Positions 23,913 through 36,289 are shown, counted from the first letter of the stretch. The stretch is DNA of 64,000 nt from Staphylococcus felis (GCF_003012915.1 NZ_CP027770.1:1612001-1676000), one strand, 5' to 3'. Notes: generated from the letters alone by a model not told the origin. Translations and numbers: made by a program.

Positions 23913-24848
23913 GTGTTTCATCACATTAGCGTGCTTTTAAAAGAAACCGTCGATCAACTTAATATTAATCCAGACGGCATATATGTCGATTGCACGTTAG
24001 GTGGAGCGGGGCATTCGTTATATCTACTGAGTCAACTTTCAGAGCAAGGTCGTTTGATTGCATTCGATCAAGATACGACTGCGATTGAACATGCGAAAGA
24101 AAAGTTGAAAGATTATAGTGATAAAGTCACTTTTGTACATCGTAATTTTAGAGATTTGAATCAAGTTTTGGATGATTTGAATATAGATAAAGTGGATGGT
24201 ATTTTGTACGACTTAGGCGTTTCGAGCCCGCAACTCGATGTTCCTGAAAGGGGATTTAGCTATCATTATGATGCAAAGCTTGATATGAGAATGGATCAAA
24301 CCCAACCATTGTCAGCTTACGAAGTTGTAAATGAATGGTCCTATGAAGCGTTGGTAAAAATATTCTTTCGTTATGGTGAAGAGAAGTTTTCAAAACAAAT
24401 TGCACGTCGTATCGAAACAAAGCGTCAAGAACGCCCCATCACAACAACATTTGATTTAGTTGATTGCATTAAAGAAGGTATACCAGCTAAGGCGAGAAGG
24501 ACAGGTGGCCATCCAGCAAAACGCATATTCCAAGCGATACGCATTGCTGTAAATGATGAACTTAAAGCTTTTGAAGATTCTTTAGAACAGGCGATTGAAC
24601 GTGTGCATGTACATGGACGAATTTCAGTCATTACATTTCACTCATTAGAAGATCGCTTGTGTAAGCAAATGTTTCAAGAGTATGAAAAAGGCCCGGATGT
24701 TCCTAGAGGATTGCCTGTTGTGCCGGAAGCTTATACACCAAAGCTCAAACGAGTGAATCGAAAGCCAATTGTAGCAAGTCATGAAGATTTAGAAGAAAAT
24801 AATCGAGCGAGAAGTGCCAAACTTAGAGTGGCGGAAATTTTAAAGTGA
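23913..24848 (+). CDS. rsmH: 16S rRNA (cytosine-1402-N4)-methyltransferase
   Basis: RsmH (MraW) methylates N4 of C1402 in the 16S rRNA P-site, using S-adenosylmethionine. The SAM-binding motif [12 protein letters not shown] lies near residue 24. [13 protein letters not shown] and [19 protein letters not shown], both family hallmarks, follow, and the C-terminus has [13 protein letters not shown]. The start is GTG at 23913, placed by GGAGGGA. At 311 residues it is normal length. It is second in the dcw cluster, with ftsL 17 bases downstream. Confidence 0.95.
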   Translation: MFHHISVLLKETVDQLNINPDGIYVDCTLGGAGHSLYLLSQLSEQGRLIAFDQDTTAIEHAKEKLKDYSDKVTFVHRNFRDLNQVLDDLNIDKVDGILYDLGVSSPQLDVPERGFSYHYDAKLDMRMDQTQPLSAYEVVNEWSYEALVKIFFRYGEEKFSKQIARRIETKRQERPITTTFDLVDCIKEGIPAKARRTGGHPAKRIFQAIRIAVNDELKAFEDSLEQAIERVHVHGRISVITFHSLEDRLCKQMFQEYEKGPDVPRGLPVVPEAYTPKLKRVNRKPIVASHEDLEENNRARSAKLRVAEILK

Positions 24849-24865
24849 AGGGGCGAGAATAGGAG

Positions 24866-25267
24866 ATGGCTGTAGAAGAAGTATATGAATCGTATCATTG
24901 GCAAGAAACACAACCACAAACTGAACCAAAGCAAAAACCAAAAACTCAAACGAGGACAGTAAAAAGGCAAGTTGTTGTAAAACTGACTAAGTTTGAAAAA
25001 ATGCTATACATAACACTTATTACATTAATTGCAGTTATAAGTATCTATATGCTATCTTTGAAAATGGATGCTTATGATACTCGAGGTAAAATAGCTGATT
25101 TAGATTACAAGATTGAGCAACAATCAAGTCAAAATAGCGCATTAAAATCTGAAACTATGAAAAATTCTTCGTATGAACGCATCTATAAAAAAGCTGAAGA
25201 ACAAGGCATGAGTCTAAAGAACGACAATGTAAAGGTAGTGCGTAATAATGGCGAAACGAAAAATTAA
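24866..25267 (+). CDS. ftsL: Cell division protein FtsL
   Basis: FtsL is a bitopic protein that, with DivIC and DivIB, activates septal peptidoglycan synthesis. The 133 residues show a basic, glutamine-rich cytoplasmic head (about 45 residues), one membrane helix (MLYITLITLIAVISIYML) and an extracellular coiled-coil tail (IADLDYKIEQQSSQNSALK). FtsL proteins diverge widely, so the call rests on topology and its place between rsmH and pbp1. The 3' end overlaps pbp1 by 20 bases, which implies coupled translation. Confidence 0.9.
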   Translation: MAVEEVYESYHWQETQPQTEPKQKPKTQTRTVKRQVVVKLTKFEKMLYITLITLIAVISIYMLSLKMDAYDTRGKIADLDYKIEQQSSQNSALKSETMKNSSYERIYKKAEEQGMSLKNDNVKVVRNNGETKN

Positions 25268-27404
25268 AATTAAAAAAAATAAACTAGGAGCAGTCCTCCT
25301 GATTAGCTTTTTTGGACTGCTCTTTTTTCTATTGGTTTTACGTTATAGTTTTGTAATGTTAACAGGCCACTCATCTGGTCAGGATTTAATAGCTAAGGCA
25401 AATGAAAAATATCTTTCTAATTTAGAAGAACAGGCAGATAGAGGAACGATATATGATCGTAATGGCAAAATTCTTGCTCAGGATGTAGATCGTTTCCGAT
25501 TAGCTGCTGTGATAGATAAAAGAGCAAGTAAAGATACTGACGAACCAAGGCATGTCGTAGATAAAAATAAAACAGCAAAAGAGCTATCAAAAGTGATAGA
25601 TATGTCAGAAGAGAGTATCAAAAAAAGACTAAACACTAAAAAGGCATTTCAAGTTGAATTTGGAAAAGCGGGTCAAAATTTAACATATCAAGATAAAGAA
25701 AAAATCGAAAAAATGGATTTACCTGGTATTACAATGTATCCAGAAGTCCAACGTTTTTATCCTAATGGGAACTTTGCATCACACTTAATCGGAATGGCTC
25801 AAAAAGATCCGGATACAGGGGAGCTTAAAGGTGCATTAGGTGTTGAAAAAATATTCAACAGTTACTTAGCTGGTGAAAATGGACAATCTTCTTTTGTTCA
25901 AGATATTTGGGGGTATATCGTTCCGAATTCTAAAAATGAACAAGCGCCAAAACGTGGAGACGATGTTCACTTAACTATTGATTCGAATATTCAAGTTTTT
26001 GTTGAGGAAGCTCTCGATAAAATGGTTGAGCGTTATAAACCAAAAGATTTATTTACTGTTGTTATGGATGCTAAAACAGGTGAAATTTTAGCATATAGTC
26101 AGCGTCCGACGTTTAATCCAGATACAGGTGAAAATTTTGGTGAGAAGTGGGCTAACGACTTGTACCAAAATACTTATGAACCAGGTTCGACATTTAAAAG
26201 TTATGGTTTAGCCGCTGCTATTCAAGAAGGGGCATTTGATCCTAATCGAAAATATCAATCAGGTTATCGTGACATACAAGGATCGCGTATTTATGACTGG
26301 AATAAAAAAGGTTGGGGCGAAATCAAAATGGGTCTAGGTTTTATCTATTCATCGAACACGCTTATGATGAAACTACAAGACCTTGTTGGTGCGGATAAAA
26401 TGCAGTCATGGTATGAAAAATTTGGTTTCGGACAAACAACAGGAAGTTTATATGATGGTGAACAACCTGGGAATATCGCATGGGAAAATGAATTAATGCA
26501 AAAAACATCAGCGTTTGGACAATCTACTACAGTCACACCAGCACAAATGATTCAAGCTCAGTCTGCTTTCTTTAATGAAGGAAATATGCTTAAGCCTTAT
26601 TTTGTTGAATCTGTGGATAATCCGATTACTAAAAAAACATTTTACAAAGGTAAGCGTGAAGTTGTAGGTAAGCCAATTACTAAAAAAACAGCAAATAAAG
26701 TGTTAGACCAATTGGATCAAGTTGTTAATAGTAAAGACAGTAATGCTAAAAACTTCCGCATTGATGGATACCGCATCGGTGGTAAAACGGGTACTGCACA
26801 AGTTGCCGATCCTGAAAACGGAGGATATGTTCAAGGGCCTAACCCTTATTTCGTAAGTTTTATTGGTCATGCACCGAGTAAAAACCCTAAAATATTGATA
26901 TATTCAGGTATGAGTTTAGCTCAAAAAAATGACCAAGAGGCATACGAATTGGGACCGGGTATGGCATTTACCTCAATTATGAAAAATACACTTCAATATT
27001 TAAATGTTGGTAGTGATGAAATTAGTACGAAATCGACTATCAATCCAGTACCTCATGTAGAGAATAAGAGTGTAGAAAGTGCGGAAGATACGTTGAAAGG
27101 TAAAAAGTTTAACCCAGTTGTAATTGGAAATGGTGATAAAGTAGTGAATCAATCGCCAGCCGCATCGCATGATTTATTACCGAACAGTAATGTTTTACTA
27201 TTAACAAATGGCGACTTAACCATGCCAGATATGACAGGTTGGACACGAGATGATATTGTAGCGTTTGAATCTTTAACTAATATTAAAGTTGAAGTTGAAG
27301 GAAATGGATTTGTGAAGTCTCAAAGTGTAACGAGTCAAACAGCAATTGATAAGAAAACAAAGATACAAGTAAAACTTGATTCAGAAAACACAAATAGCTC
27401 ATAA
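25248..27404 (+). CDS. pbpA: Penicillin-binding protein 1 with PASTA domains (septal transpeptidase)
   Basis: PBP1 is the class B transpeptidase of the staphylococcal divisome and partners with FtsW. The 718 residues show a basic N-terminus, one membrane anchor (GAVLLISFFGLLFFLLVL), a pedestal domain, and then the transpeptidase with active-site GSTFKSY (SxxK), SSNTLM (SxN) and GGKTGTA (KTG). Two C-terminal PASTA repeats (VPHVENKSVESAE and MPDMTGWTRDDIVA regions) bind wall material. All catalytic residues are present. It overlaps ftsL. The 159-base gap to mraY contains a weak inverted repeat. Confidence 0.95.
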   Translation: MAKRKIKIKKNKLGAVLLISFFGLLFFLLVLRYSFVMLTGHSSGQDLIAKANEKYLSNLEEQADRGTIYDRNGKILAQDVDRFRLAAVIDKRASKDTDEPRHVVDKNKTAKELSKVIDMSEESIKKRLNTKKAFQVEFGKAGQNLTYQDKEKIEKMDLPGITMYPEVQRFYPNGNFASHLIGMAQKDPDTGELKGALGVEKIFNSYLAGENGQSSFVQDIWGYIVPNSKNEQAPKRGDDVHLTIDSNIQVFVEEALDKMVERYKPKDLFTVVMDAKTGEILAYSQRPTFNPDTGENFGEKWANDLYQNTYEPGSTFKSYGLAAAIQEGAFDPNRKYQSGYRDIQGSRIYDWNKKGWGEIKMGLGFIYSSNTLMMKLQDLVGADKMQSWYEKFGFGQTTGSLYDGEQPGNIAWENELMQKTSAFGQSTTVTPAQMIQAQSAFFNEGNMLKPYFVESVDNPITKKTFYKGKREVVGKPITKKTANKVLDQLDQVVNSKDSNAKNFRIDGYRIGGKTGTAQVADPENGGYVQGPNPYFVSFIGHAPSKNPKILIYSGMSLAQKNDQEAYELGPGMAFTSIMKNTLQYLNVGSDEISTKSTINPVPHVENKSVESAEDTLKGKKFNPVVIGNGDKVVNQSPAASHDLLPNSNVLLLTNGDLTMPDMTGWTRDDIVAFESLTNIKVEVEGNGFVKSQSVTSQTAIDKKTKIQVKLDSENTNSS

Positions 27405-27563
27405 ATGAGGGTGCTGGAGTATGGATTATCGGCTTTCTAGAAAAATGCGTCATGCTCCAGCTACTTGAACCCTCTTATGATGTCATGAGCGTTTAAATCA
27501 TTTTTCTTTCTGCTCAGGTTTTAAGCAGTTGGATTAAATAAAAAATATTAAAAGGAGTAAATT

Positions 27564-28529
27564 ATGGGTATTATTAGTGCAATTGTCGCATTTGTAATCA
27601 CAGCAGTTTTAGTGCCGATTTTGATACCGACATTAAAAAGGATGAAGTTCGGCCAGAGTATTCGTGAAGAAGGTCCTCAAAGTCATATGAAAAAAACAGG
27701 TACACCAACAATGGGAGGATTGACATTTTTAATTGGTGCAATTGTTACAACGATGATAGCGAGTATATTTGTAGAGCCAGCTAGTCCATTATTATTGCTA
27801 CTCTTTGTAACAATTGGTTTTGGCTTAATTGGTTTTATAGATGACTATATAATAGTAGTTAAGAAAAACAATCAAGGGTTAACGAGTAAGCAAAAATTGT
27901 TAGCGCAAATTGCGATTGCAGTGATTTTCTTTATTGTTTCAAAAGGTTTTAATGCGTTTGATTTTTCAACGGATATTAATATACCGTTTACCGAGGTTCA
28001 CATTCCATTATCTTTTGCGTATGTGATATTTATTGTTTTTTGGCAAGTTGGTTTCTCTAATGCGGTTAATTTAACAGATGGTTTAGATGGATTGGCTACA
28101 GGATTATCAATTATTGGGTTTACGATGTACGCCATTATGAGTTTTGTGCTCGAACAACCTGCAATTGGTATCTTTTGTATTATTATGATTGCTGCACTTG
28201 CTGGCTTCTTACCATATAATCTGAATCCTGCTAAAGTCTTTATGGGAGATACAGGAAGTCTTGCGCTTGGTGGTATTTTTGCTACTATTTCAATTATGTT
28301 GAATCAAGAATTGTCATTGTTACTCATTGGACTAGTTTTCGTATTAGAAACATTATCGGTAATGATTCAAGTGACTTCGTTTAAATTAATTGGCAAGCGT
28401 GTCTTTAAAATGAGTCCTTTACATCATCATTTTGAACTTGTAGGTTGGAGCGAATGGAAAGTTGTTACAGTATTTTGGACAGTCGGCTTGATTACAGGTC
28501 TGATTGGATTATGGATTGGGGTGAGCTAA
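27564..28529 (+). CDS. mraY: Phospho-MurNAc-pentapeptide transferase
   Basis: MraY transfers phospho-MurNAc-pentapeptide from UDP to undecaprenyl phosphate, making lipid I in the membrane. The 321 residues form about ten membrane helices. Family signatures are GTPTMGGLTFL, FIDDYIIVVKKNNQGL with the catalytic aspartates, NLTDGLDGLATG, FMGDTGSLALGG and SPLHHHFEL near the C-terminus. The ATG has AAAGGAG upstream. The murD start directly abuts the stop codon. Confidence 0.96.
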   Translation: MGIISAIVAFVITAVLVPILIPTLKRMKFGQSIREEGPQSHMKKTGTPTMGGLTFLIGAIVTTMIASIFVEPASPLLLLLFVTIGFGLIGFIDDYIIVVKKNNQGLTSKQKLLAQIAIAVIFFIVSKGFNAFDFSTDINIPFTEVHIPLSFAYVIFIVFWQVGFSNAVNLTDGLDGLATGLSIIGFTMYAIMSFVLEQPAIGIFCIIMIAALAGFLPYNLNPAKVFMGDTGSLALGGIFATISIMLNQELSLLLIGLVFVLETLSVMIQVTSFKLIGKRVFKMSPLHHHFELVGWSEWKVVTVFWTVGLITGLIGLWIGVS

Positions 28530-29879
28530 TTGATTAATTATACGGGCCTTAAAGATAAAAAAGTACTCGTTATCGGTTTAGCCAAAAGTGGTTATGAATC
28601 AGCAAAATTACTACATCGTCTAGGTGCAGAGGTGACTGTCAATGACGGTAAAGATTTATCAAACGACCCACATGCTAAAGATTTAGAAGAAATGGGGATA
28701 ACAATCGTAAGTGGATCACATCCAATTGCACTGTTAGATGAAAAACCGATTATTTTTAAAAACCCTGGCATACCTTATACTGTGCCGTTGATTCAAGAAG
28801 CGAAAAAGAGAGATTTGCCCATTTTGACAGAGGTAGAATTGAGCTACTTAATATCTGAAGCACCAATTATTGGTATTACAGGTACAAATGGCAAAACGAC
28901 AGTGACATCACTATTAGGTGATATGTTTGATAATAGTAGAGAAGTCGGACGTCTTGCCGGCAATATCGGCTATGTGGCATCTAAAGTAGCGCAAGAGGTT
29001 AGAGCGAACGAATATTTAATAACTGAACTTTCGTCATTTCAATTATTAGGCATTCAACATTTTAGACCGCACATTGCGATTATTACAAATATATACTCTG
29101 CACATTTAGATTATCATGAAACATTAGAAAATTATCAAAATGCTAAAAAACGGATATACGAAAATCAAACAGAAAGTGATTACCTCATTTTTAATTATCA
29201 ACAACGTCATTTAATAGATACGACTCAAATTCAAGCAAAAGTATTATATTTTTCGACGGAATATCCGGTCGAGGGGATATACGTAGAGAATGATTATATT
29301 GTATATAATGGTGTGCGCATTATTCATTTAGATGACATTGTATTACCGGGTAAACATAACCTGGAAAATATTTTAGCGTCTGTATTAGCTGCAATACTAG
29401 CCGGTGTTTCAACGAATGCCATTATCCAGTCTTTAACAACATTTTCAGGCATTGAACACCGTCTCCAATATATTGGTAATAATAAAACAAATAAATATTA
29501 CAATGATTCTAAAGCAACAAATACGTTAGCAACTCAATTTGCATTAAGTGCATTTACACAGCCGATCATTTGGTTGTGCGGTGGTTTGGATCGTGGGAAT
29601 GGATTTGATGAACTAATACCATATATGGAAAATGTGCGTGTGTTAGTCACATTTGGAGAAACACAAGACAAGTTCGTGAAATTAGGCGAAAGTCAAGGGA
29701 AATATGTCATTAGAGCTAAAGATGTTGTGGAGGCAGTAGACAAAGTTCAAGATGTCATCGAACCTAATGATGTCGTTTTATTATCACCAGCATGTGCAAG
29801 TTGGGATCAACATGATACATTTGAACAGCGTGGCGAAATGTTTATAAATGCTTTTCGTAAGCATTTACCATCACATTAA
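28530..29879 (+). CDS. murD: UDP-MurNAc-L-alanine:D-glutamate ligase
   Basis: MurD adds D-glutamate to UDP-MurNAc-L-Ala in the cytoplasm, using ATP. It has the N-terminal UDP-binding Rossmann fold ([15 protein letters not shown]), the P-loop [11 protein letters not shown], the central Mur ligase segment [11 protein letters not shown], and the C-terminal domain with NDSKATN and [11 protein letters not shown]. The 449 residues are the normal length. The start is TTG at 28530, directly after the mraY stop, with GGGGTGAG as ribosome site. Its D-glutamate substrate comes from MurI, also encoded in this window. Confidence 0.95.
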   Translation: MINYTGLKDKKVLVIGLAKSGYESAKLLHRLGAEVTVNDGKDLSNDPHAKDLEEMGITIVSGSHPIALLDEKPIIFKNPGIPYTVPLIQEAKKRDLPILTEVELSYLISEAPIIGITGTNGKTTVTSLLGDMFDNSREVGRLAGNIGYVASKVAQEVRANEYLITELSSFQLLGIQHFRPHIAIITNIYSAHLDYHETLENYQNAKKRIYENQTESDYLIFNYQQRHLIDTTQIQAKVLYFSTEYPVEGIYVENDYIVYNGVRIIHLDDIVLPGKHNLENILASVLAAILAGVSTNAIIQSLTTFSGIEHRLQYIGNNKTNKYYNDSKATNTLATQFALSAFTQPIIWLCGGLDRGNGFDELIPYMENVRVLVTFGETQDKFVKLGESQGKYVIRAKDVVEAVDKVQDVIEPNDVVLLSPACASWDQHDTFEQRGEMFINAFRKHLPSH

Positions 29880-29893
29880 AGGTTGTGTAGCTT

Positions 29894-30778
29894 ATGAAAG
29901 AACATATTCCACAAATTAATAATGAATACCTTAAAGAAAAGCGTAAAAAACAATTACTGAAGCGTCGACGTAGGCAGCGTAACGTGATGATTGCGCTTGT
30001 TCTTTTAGTAGTGCTTATTGTGCTTTACATGTTTACGCCGATTAGTAAAATTTCATCAGCTACAGTTGAAGGGAATCACAACGTATCAAAAGAAGAAGTG
30101 ATAAAAAAGTTAAACATAAGTCAGCAACCGCGAATTTATGCCTATAATTCTGGTAAGGCAAAAGAAAGAATCGAACAAAATGATTTAATTCAATCTGTGC
30201 ATATTAAAAAGGGCTTATTCAATAGTTTGACAGTTGAAGTTAATGAATATGATATTGTTGGTGTTACTTCAGAAAAAGGCAAAAATGTACCTGTACTTGA
30301 AACAGGCAAAGTACTTAGCGATTTCAAAGGAGATATACCGAATGAGGCTCCGTATCTAACAGGTTTTAAAAGTTCAGAAAAACGAAAAATAGTTCAAACA
30401 TTGAGTGAAATGGATTCCAAAATACGTGGACAAATCTCAGAGATAGTTTATGCACCTCAAAAAGATCAAAGCCAACTCATTCAATTGTTTATGCGAGATG
30501 GTATTGAAGTATTAGGCAATATGAATTCAATCAACCAAAAATTAAAATACTATCCAAGTATGTCTCGAGCACTTGATAAAGATGAAACAGGTCATTTAAA
30601 AGAGTCGGGATTTATTGATTTATCAGTTGGGGCGACATTTATTCCATATAACAATGTTAAAGATGGACAAAATAACTCAGCTAGTTCACAAGATGTACAA
30701 AAGAGCTCTGCCTCAACAAATGAAGCAAAAGAAGCATTGCAAAGTGCTCTAAATAAAATTAAAGAAAAAGATAAATAA
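29894..30778 (+). CDS. divIB: Cell division protein DivIB/FtsQ
   Basis: DivIB is a bitopic divisome protein with an extracellular POTRA domain. The 294 residues have a short, very basic cytoplasmic head (KEKRKKQLLKRRRRQR), one helix (IALVLLVVLIVLYMF), and a POTRA domain beginning ISSATVEGNHNVSKEEV. The beta domain and a polar C-terminal tail rich in Ser, Gln and Lys follow. From memory, the S. aureus protein is much longer because of a large hydrophilic N-terminus, which is missing here. It lies 14 bases after murD. Confidence 0.9.
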   Translation: MKEHIPQINNEYLKEKRKKQLLKRRRRQRNVMIALVLLVVLIVLYMFTPISKISSATVEGNHNVSKEEVIKKLNISQQPRIYAYNSGKAKERIEQNDLIQSVHIKKGLFNSLTVEVNEYDIVGVTSEKGKNVPVLETGKVLSDFKGDIPNEAPYLTGFKSSEKRKIVQTLSEMDSKIRGQISEIVYAPQKDQSQLIQLFMRDGIEVLGNMNSINQKLKYYPSMSRALDKDETGHLKESGFIDLSVGATFIPYNNVKDGQNNSASSQDVQKSSASTNEAKEALQSALNKIKEKDK

Positions 30779-30918
30779 ATCTAAATGTATCAAAGTACTG
30801 AAATGACTTGAATGAAGTGAAAAATTAGAATTATATTAAATTGCAGAAAAAAGTTGAAATAACATTACGTTTATAGTTCACATTAATAGTGTGTTATTGT
30901 AAACTTATAATAGTGTAG

Positions 30919-32325
<1,407 letters not shown>

Positions 32326-32354
32326 TTGGCTACAAAGATTAGGAGGAAAATTAA

Positions 32355-33527
32355 ATGTTAGAATTTGAACAAGGATTTAATCATTTAGCGACACTTAAAG
32401 TAATCGGTGTCGGTGGCGGCGGAAACAATGCTGTAAACCGCATGATTGACCACGGTATGAATAATGTTGAATTTATAGCGATAAACACAGATGGGCAAGC
32501 TTTAAATTTATCAAAGGCTGAGTCTAAAATTCAAATCGGGGAAAAATTAACACGTGGCTTAGGTGCTGGTGCGAACCCTGAAATTGGAAAAAAAGCTGCT
32601 GAAGAATCTCGCGAACAGATTGAAGATGCCATTCAAGGTGCAGACATGGTATTTGTTACTGCTGGTATGGGTGGCGGTACTGGTACAGGTGCAGCACCAG
32701 TTGTAGCCAAAATCGCGAAAGAAATGGGCGCACTTACTGTTGGTGTTGTAACACGTCCATTCAGTTTTGAAGGTCGCAAGCGTCAAACGCAAGCTGCTGC
32801 AGGCGTAGAATCAATGAAAGCTGCAGTAGATACATTAATTGTGATTCCTAATGATCGTTTACTTGATATTGTTGATAAGTCTACACCGATGATGGAAGCT
32901 TTCAAGGAAGCGGATAACGTTTTACGTCAAGGTGTACAAGGTATTTCAGACTTAATCGCTGTGTCAGGTGAAGTTAACCTTGACTTTGCTGACGTTAAAA
33001 CAATCATGTCAAACCAAGGATCTGCTTTAATGGGTATTGGTGTATCATCTGGAGAAAACAGAGCAGTAGAAGCAGCTAAAAAAGCAATTTCTTCTCCTCT
33101 ATTAGAAACATCAATCGTAGGTGCACAAGGTGTGCTTATGAATATTACTGGCGGCGAGTCATTATCATTATTTGAAGCTCAAGAAGCGGCAGATATCGTT
33201 CAGGATGCAGCTGATGAAGATGTTAATATGATTTTTGGTACGGTGATTAATCCGGAATTGCAAGATGAGATTGTTGTGACAGTGATTGCGACAGGCTTTG
33301 AAGATAAACCTTCATCTCAAGTGCGTAAACAAAGTAATACTGGATTTGGTGCTAGTGCATCACAGCAAACTACTAAAGAATCAAGCTTCGGAACAAGTTC
33401 ATCATCTATTCCAACTCATGAAAAAGAATCAGAATCTGGAAGAAGTCATAGTACAACTGCTGATGATGATATTCCAAGTTTTATTCGTAACCGAGAAGAC
33501 CGTCGCTCAAGAAGAACACGTCGTTAA
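32355..33527 (+). CDS. ftsZ: Cell division GTPase FtsZ
   Basis: FtsZ is the tubulin homologue that forms the Z-ring. The 390 residues show the N-terminal [13 protein letters not shown], the tubulin signature [13 protein letters not shown], the synergy-loop region [11 protein letters not shown] and the C-terminal tail. That tail has a variable Ser/Gln-rich linker, then [10 protein letters not shown], the peptide that binds FtsA, SepF and other partners, and a basic end. AGGAGG precedes the ATG. It is followed by a strong terminator that closes the dcw transcript. Confidence 0.97.
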   Translation: MLEFEQGFNHLATLKVIGVGGGGNNAVNRMIDHGMNNVEFIAINTDGQALNLSKAESKIQIGEKLTRGLGAGANPEIGKKAAEESREQIEDAIQGADMVFVTAGMGGGTGTGAAPVVAKIAKEMGALTVGVVTRPFSFEGRKRQTQAAAGVESMKAAVDTLIVIPNDRLLDIVDKSTPMMEAFKEADNVLRQGVQGISDLIAVSGEVNLDFADVKTIMSNQGSALMGIGVSSGENRAVEAAKKAISSPLLETSIVGAQGVLMNITGGESLSLFEAQEAADIVQDAADEDVNMIFGTVINPELQDEIVVTVIATGFEDKPSSQVRKQSNTGFGASASQQTTKESSFGTSSSSIPTHEKESESGRSHSTTADDDIPSFIRNREDRRSRRTRR

Positions 33528-33578
33528 TTAATCATTTGGAACGTTAAGTTACGTAGTCAGTTTAAACCTACGTATATT

Positions 33579-33620
33579 GCGCTAGGACAAAGTCATTACT
33601 TCATTGTCCTAGCGTTTTTA
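33579..33620 (+). terminator. Terminator after ftsZ
   Basis: CGCTAGGACAA pairs with TTGTCCTAGCG, with a TTTTT tail. Confidence 0.9.
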
Positions 33621-33667
33621 AATTTAAAAGTTTTTTAAGTAACACGTAGTTAGAAAGGGTGTTGATG

Positions 33668-34459
33668 ATGGAAACATTTAGAAAAAAACAACATCATTTA
33701 TATTATGAGCCGAGCCTGTCACAGGGGATTACAATCGGTATGACTACGCGTAATGGTGGAAAAAGTGCATATCCAAAGCATGCATTTAATATGGCACGTT
33801 ATATAGATGATGTGCCAGAGTATATTACACAACATCAGGAAGTACTTGCACACGAAATAGGCTTCGAGAGAGCACAGTGGGTTTTTCCAATACAAACTCA
33901 TGAAGACAAAGTCATAGAGATTTTTGCTCAAAATAAGGGGCAAAATATTCAAGATCTATCCAAAGATGTATTATACGGTGTTGATGGAATGTATACTTAT
34001 GAAAAAAATATTTTGCTTACAATGTGTTATGCCGATTGTGTACCTGTGTATTTTTATAGTGCTAAATATCATTTCATTGCGTTAGCACATGCAGGTTGGA
34101 GAGGAACGGTCAAACAAATTGTTCATCGAGTCATCACCCAATTTCCTTATGACTTAAAAGAGTTGCAAGTCGTCATAGGTCCAGCTACCTCCAATTCATA
34201 TGAGATAAATGAAGAGATACTTAATCAATTTAAACAACTACCTATCGATGAGAAGCGCTATATCGAACAAAGAGGTCCAGGTTGTTATGGGATTGATTTA
34301 AAATATGCGAATCACTTATTATGTGAACATTATGGTGTACCTGCCCAAAATATTACAATGACAGAATACACAACGACTGAACATTTGGACTTATTTTTTT
34401 CATATCGAATTGAGAAAGGGAATACTGGCCGGATGTTAGCATTTATAGGACAAAAGTAA
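33668..34459 (+). CDS. pgeF: Purine nucleoside phosphorylase/laccase-domain protein YlmD
   Basis: This 263-residue protein belongs to the DUF152 (YfiH/PgeF/LACC1) family. Members phosphorolyse or deaminate purine nucleosides, and E. coli PgeF edits muropeptide precursors. Metal-site residues appear in TQTHED-like (IQTHEDKV), [10 protein letters not shown] and [12 protein letters not shown]. The start was set at the fourth codon of a GTG-TTG-ATG-ATG run, at proper distance from AAAGGG. The gene opens the ylm group, which lies between ftsZ and ileS across Firmicutes. Confidence 0.88.
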   Translation: METFRKKQHHLYYEPSLSQGITIGMTTRNGGKSAYPKHAFNMARYIDDVPEYITQHQEVLAHEIGFERAQWVFPIQTHEDKVIEIFAQNKGQNIQDLSKDVLYGVDGMYTYEKNILLTMCYADCVPVYFYSAKYHFIALAHAGWRGTVKQIVHRVITQFPYDLKELQVVIGPATSNSYEINEEILNQFKQLPIDEKRYIEQRGPGCYGIDLKYANHLLCEHYGVPAQNITMTEYTTTEHLDLFFSYRIEKGNTGRMLAFIGQK

Positions 34460-34476
34460 GAAGTGAGGAGAGGCAA

Positions 34477-35151
34477 ATGTCTGTTAAAGATAACTTAAAT
34501 ATGATTCATGAGCAAATTAAATCTCACGTGAATTTAAATGAAGGACATACAGTACCTAACGTGATTGCTGTTACGAAATATGTTACAATAGAGCGAGCCA
34601 AAGAAGCATACGATGCGGGTATTCGTCATTTTGGTGAGAATCGATTAGAAGGCTTTTTGCACAAAAAAGCTGCACTACCTGATGACGTTACGATGCATTT
34701 TATAGGTTCTTTACAATCACGCAAAGTGAAAGATGTGATTGACGAAATAGACTATTTGCACGCGTTAGACCGTATCAGTTTAGCAAAAGAAATAAGTAAG
34801 AGAGCAACACATACAATTAAGTGTTTTGTCCAAGTAAATGTGTCTGGTGAGGCATCAAAACACGGCGTTGCTGTTGATCAGTTAATCCCGTTTATAAAAG
34901 AACTTGAGCTTTATGATCATATTGAAGTTGTAGGGCTAATGACAATGGCACCATTTACTGAAGATGAAGATGAATTAAAGTCAATATTTAACAAATTGAA
35001 AATGAAACGTGATGAAGTCCAAGCATTAAACTTATCGTATGCACCATGCTCTGAATTATCAATGGGTATGAGTAATGACTATACCATTGCAGTTGAAGCT
35101 GGCGCAACGTTTGTTAGAATTGGGACACGTCTAGTAGGAAAAGAGGAGTGA
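34477..35151 (+). CDS. ylmE: Pyridoxal-phosphate homeostasis protein YlmE (YggS/PLPBP)
   Basis: This is a single-domain alanine-racemase-like TIM barrel that binds PLP and keeps its pool balanced. It has no known catalytic role. In the 224 residues the PLP lysine lies in VIAVTKYV near residue 30. [20 protein letters not shown] and the C-terminal motif [17 protein letters not shown] with [10 protein letters not shown] are all family signatures. The ATG has GAGGAG upstream, and sepF begins four bases after the stop. Confidence 0.93.
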   Translation: MSVKDNLNMIHEQIKSHVNLNEGHTVPNVIAVTKYVTIERAKEAYDAGIRHFGENRLEGFLHKKAALPDDVTMHFIGSLQSRKVKDVIDEIDYLHALDRISLAKEISKRATHTIKCFVQVNVSGEASKHGVAVDQLIPFIKELELYDHIEVVGLMTMAPFTEDEDELKSIFNKLKMKRDEVQALNLSYAPCSELSMGMSNDYTIAVEAGATFVRIGTRLVGKEE

Positions 35152-35155
35152 GTTA

Positions 35156-35740
35156 ATGGCTATTAAAGATCTGTTTAACGGATTTTTTACGATTGAAGAA
35201 GAGGATGAGGATTTAATCGAAGAAGAGGAAGAACGAAGAGAGAGAGAACGTGAAAGACGCGAAGAAAAGACACGTACTCCATCACAATCTAACCAGCCTA
35301 AAGCAAAACCACGTGCCATTCAATCGGTGCCTAAAAAGCAATCGACACGTATTAAAACACCGCAACACGATCGCCGTTATCAAATGGCGTCAAATCATGA
35401 ACATAATCAAGATCAAGGGAACGTGATAAGCATGACACAAGAGCAAGATGTTTATCAAAATGGCAGTTCTAAAATGTGTCTTTTTGAACCTCGTGTATTT
35501 TCAGACACTCAAGATATTGCCGATGAACTCAAAAACAGACGTGCAACGCTCGTTAATTTACAACGTATCGACCAAGTCTCAGCAAAACGTATTATTGACT
35601 TTTTAAGTGGTACTGTTTATGCAATTGGTGGTGACATTCAACGCGTAGGGTCCGATATCTTTTTATGTACACCTGATAATGTTGAGGTGGCTGGAAGTAT
35701 TACTGAGCATATCGAAACTATGGAAAACCAATACGAATAA
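35156..35740 (+). CDS. sepF: Cell division protein SepF
   Basis: SepF bundles FtsZ filaments and anchors them to the membrane. The 194 residues start with an amphipathic membrane-binding helix ([13 protein letters not shown]). A long charged and flexible linker rich in E, R and K follows, then the globular C-terminal dimer domain ([13 protein letters not shown] segment [18 protein letters not shown], then [20 protein letters not shown]). Closely spaced with ylmE upstream and ylmG downstream, it is part of the same operon. Confidence 0.94.
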   Translation: MAIKDLFNGFFTIEEEDEDLIEEEEERRERERERREEKTRTPSQSNQPKAKPRAIQSVPKKQSTRIKTPQHDRRYQMASNHEHNQDQGNVISMTQEQDVYQNGSSKMCLFEPRVFSDTQDIADELKNRRATLVNLQRIDQVSAKRIIDFLSGTVYAIGGDIQRVGSDIFLCTPDNVEVAGSITEHIETMENQYE

Positions 35741-35751
35741 AGGTGGCCTCA

Positions 35752-36042
35752 ATGAGTATACAATTAGCTTCTACAATTTTTAATTTTATTATATTTTTAG
35801 TGCAAGCATATACATTTGGAATGATTATTTATATATTTATGTCTTGGGTTCCAAGTGCTCGTGAAAGTGCGGTAGGACAGTTTATGTCTAAAATTTATGA
35901 GCCTTTTTTAGAACCATTTCGAAAAATAATTCCTCCATTGGGTATGGTTGATTTATCTCCAATTGTTGCATTTATAGTTCTGAATTTATTTCAACGTGGG
36001 CTCTTCGCGATATATCAATTGATTATTAATCATTTGATGTAA
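35752..36042 (+). CDS. ylmG: YggT-family membrane protein YlmG
   Basis: This 96-residue protein has two YggT-type hydrophobic regions (FIIFLVQAYTFGMIIYIFMSW and LSPIVAFIVLNLFQRGLFAIY) around the motif PFLEPFRKIIPPLGMVDLS. Homologues affect division and osmotic tolerance in several bacteria, and the chloroplast relative affects nucleoid distribution. Mechanism is unknown. I use ATG 35752 after AGGTGG. An in-frame GTG nine bases earlier overlaps the ribosome site. It ends the first part of the ylm operon. Confidence 0.88.
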   Translation: MSIQLASTIFNFIIFLVQAYTFGMIIYIFMSWVPSARESAVGQFMSKIYEPFLEPFRKIIPPLGMVDLSPIVAFIVLNLFQRGLFAIYQLIINHLM

Positions 36043-36096
36043 GAGTCTTAAACGATAAATAGACCAATCAGAGCATTATTTATAGTGAATGATAAT

Positions 36097-36224
36097 AGGG
36101 TAGAGAGAGGTTAGGATACTGTATAACATAAGATGATTAAAAATACGGTTAACTTCAAGCTCATTCTTTGAAGTATTGATGCTGAAGATGATAGATTCTA
36201 ACGCTTATCTCACGCCCTTTTTTT
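36097..36224 (+). ncRNA. Possible structured leader or long-range terminator before ylmH
   Basis: AGGG-GAGA-GTTAG segments at 36097-36114 can pair in order with CTAAC-TCTC-CCCT at 36198-36218, and seven T residues follow. The enclosed 83 bases hold another hairpin (ACTTCAA / TTGAAGT). This looks like an intrinsic terminator whose arms are far apart, as in attenuated leaders. No known riboswitch class was recognised. Confidence 0.35.
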
Positions 36225-36289
36225 ATGAAATTTATCAAATGATTTAAATTTGAAACCAAATGGATTATAGCATTCAAAGAGGCGTTATA

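Noticed and set aside
27405..27563. Inverted repeat (GCTGGAGTATG / CATGCTCCAGC) between pbp1 and mraY as a terminator
   Set aside because: There is no T-tract, and the genes belong to one essential transcript. It may be an mRNA stability element but there is no support.
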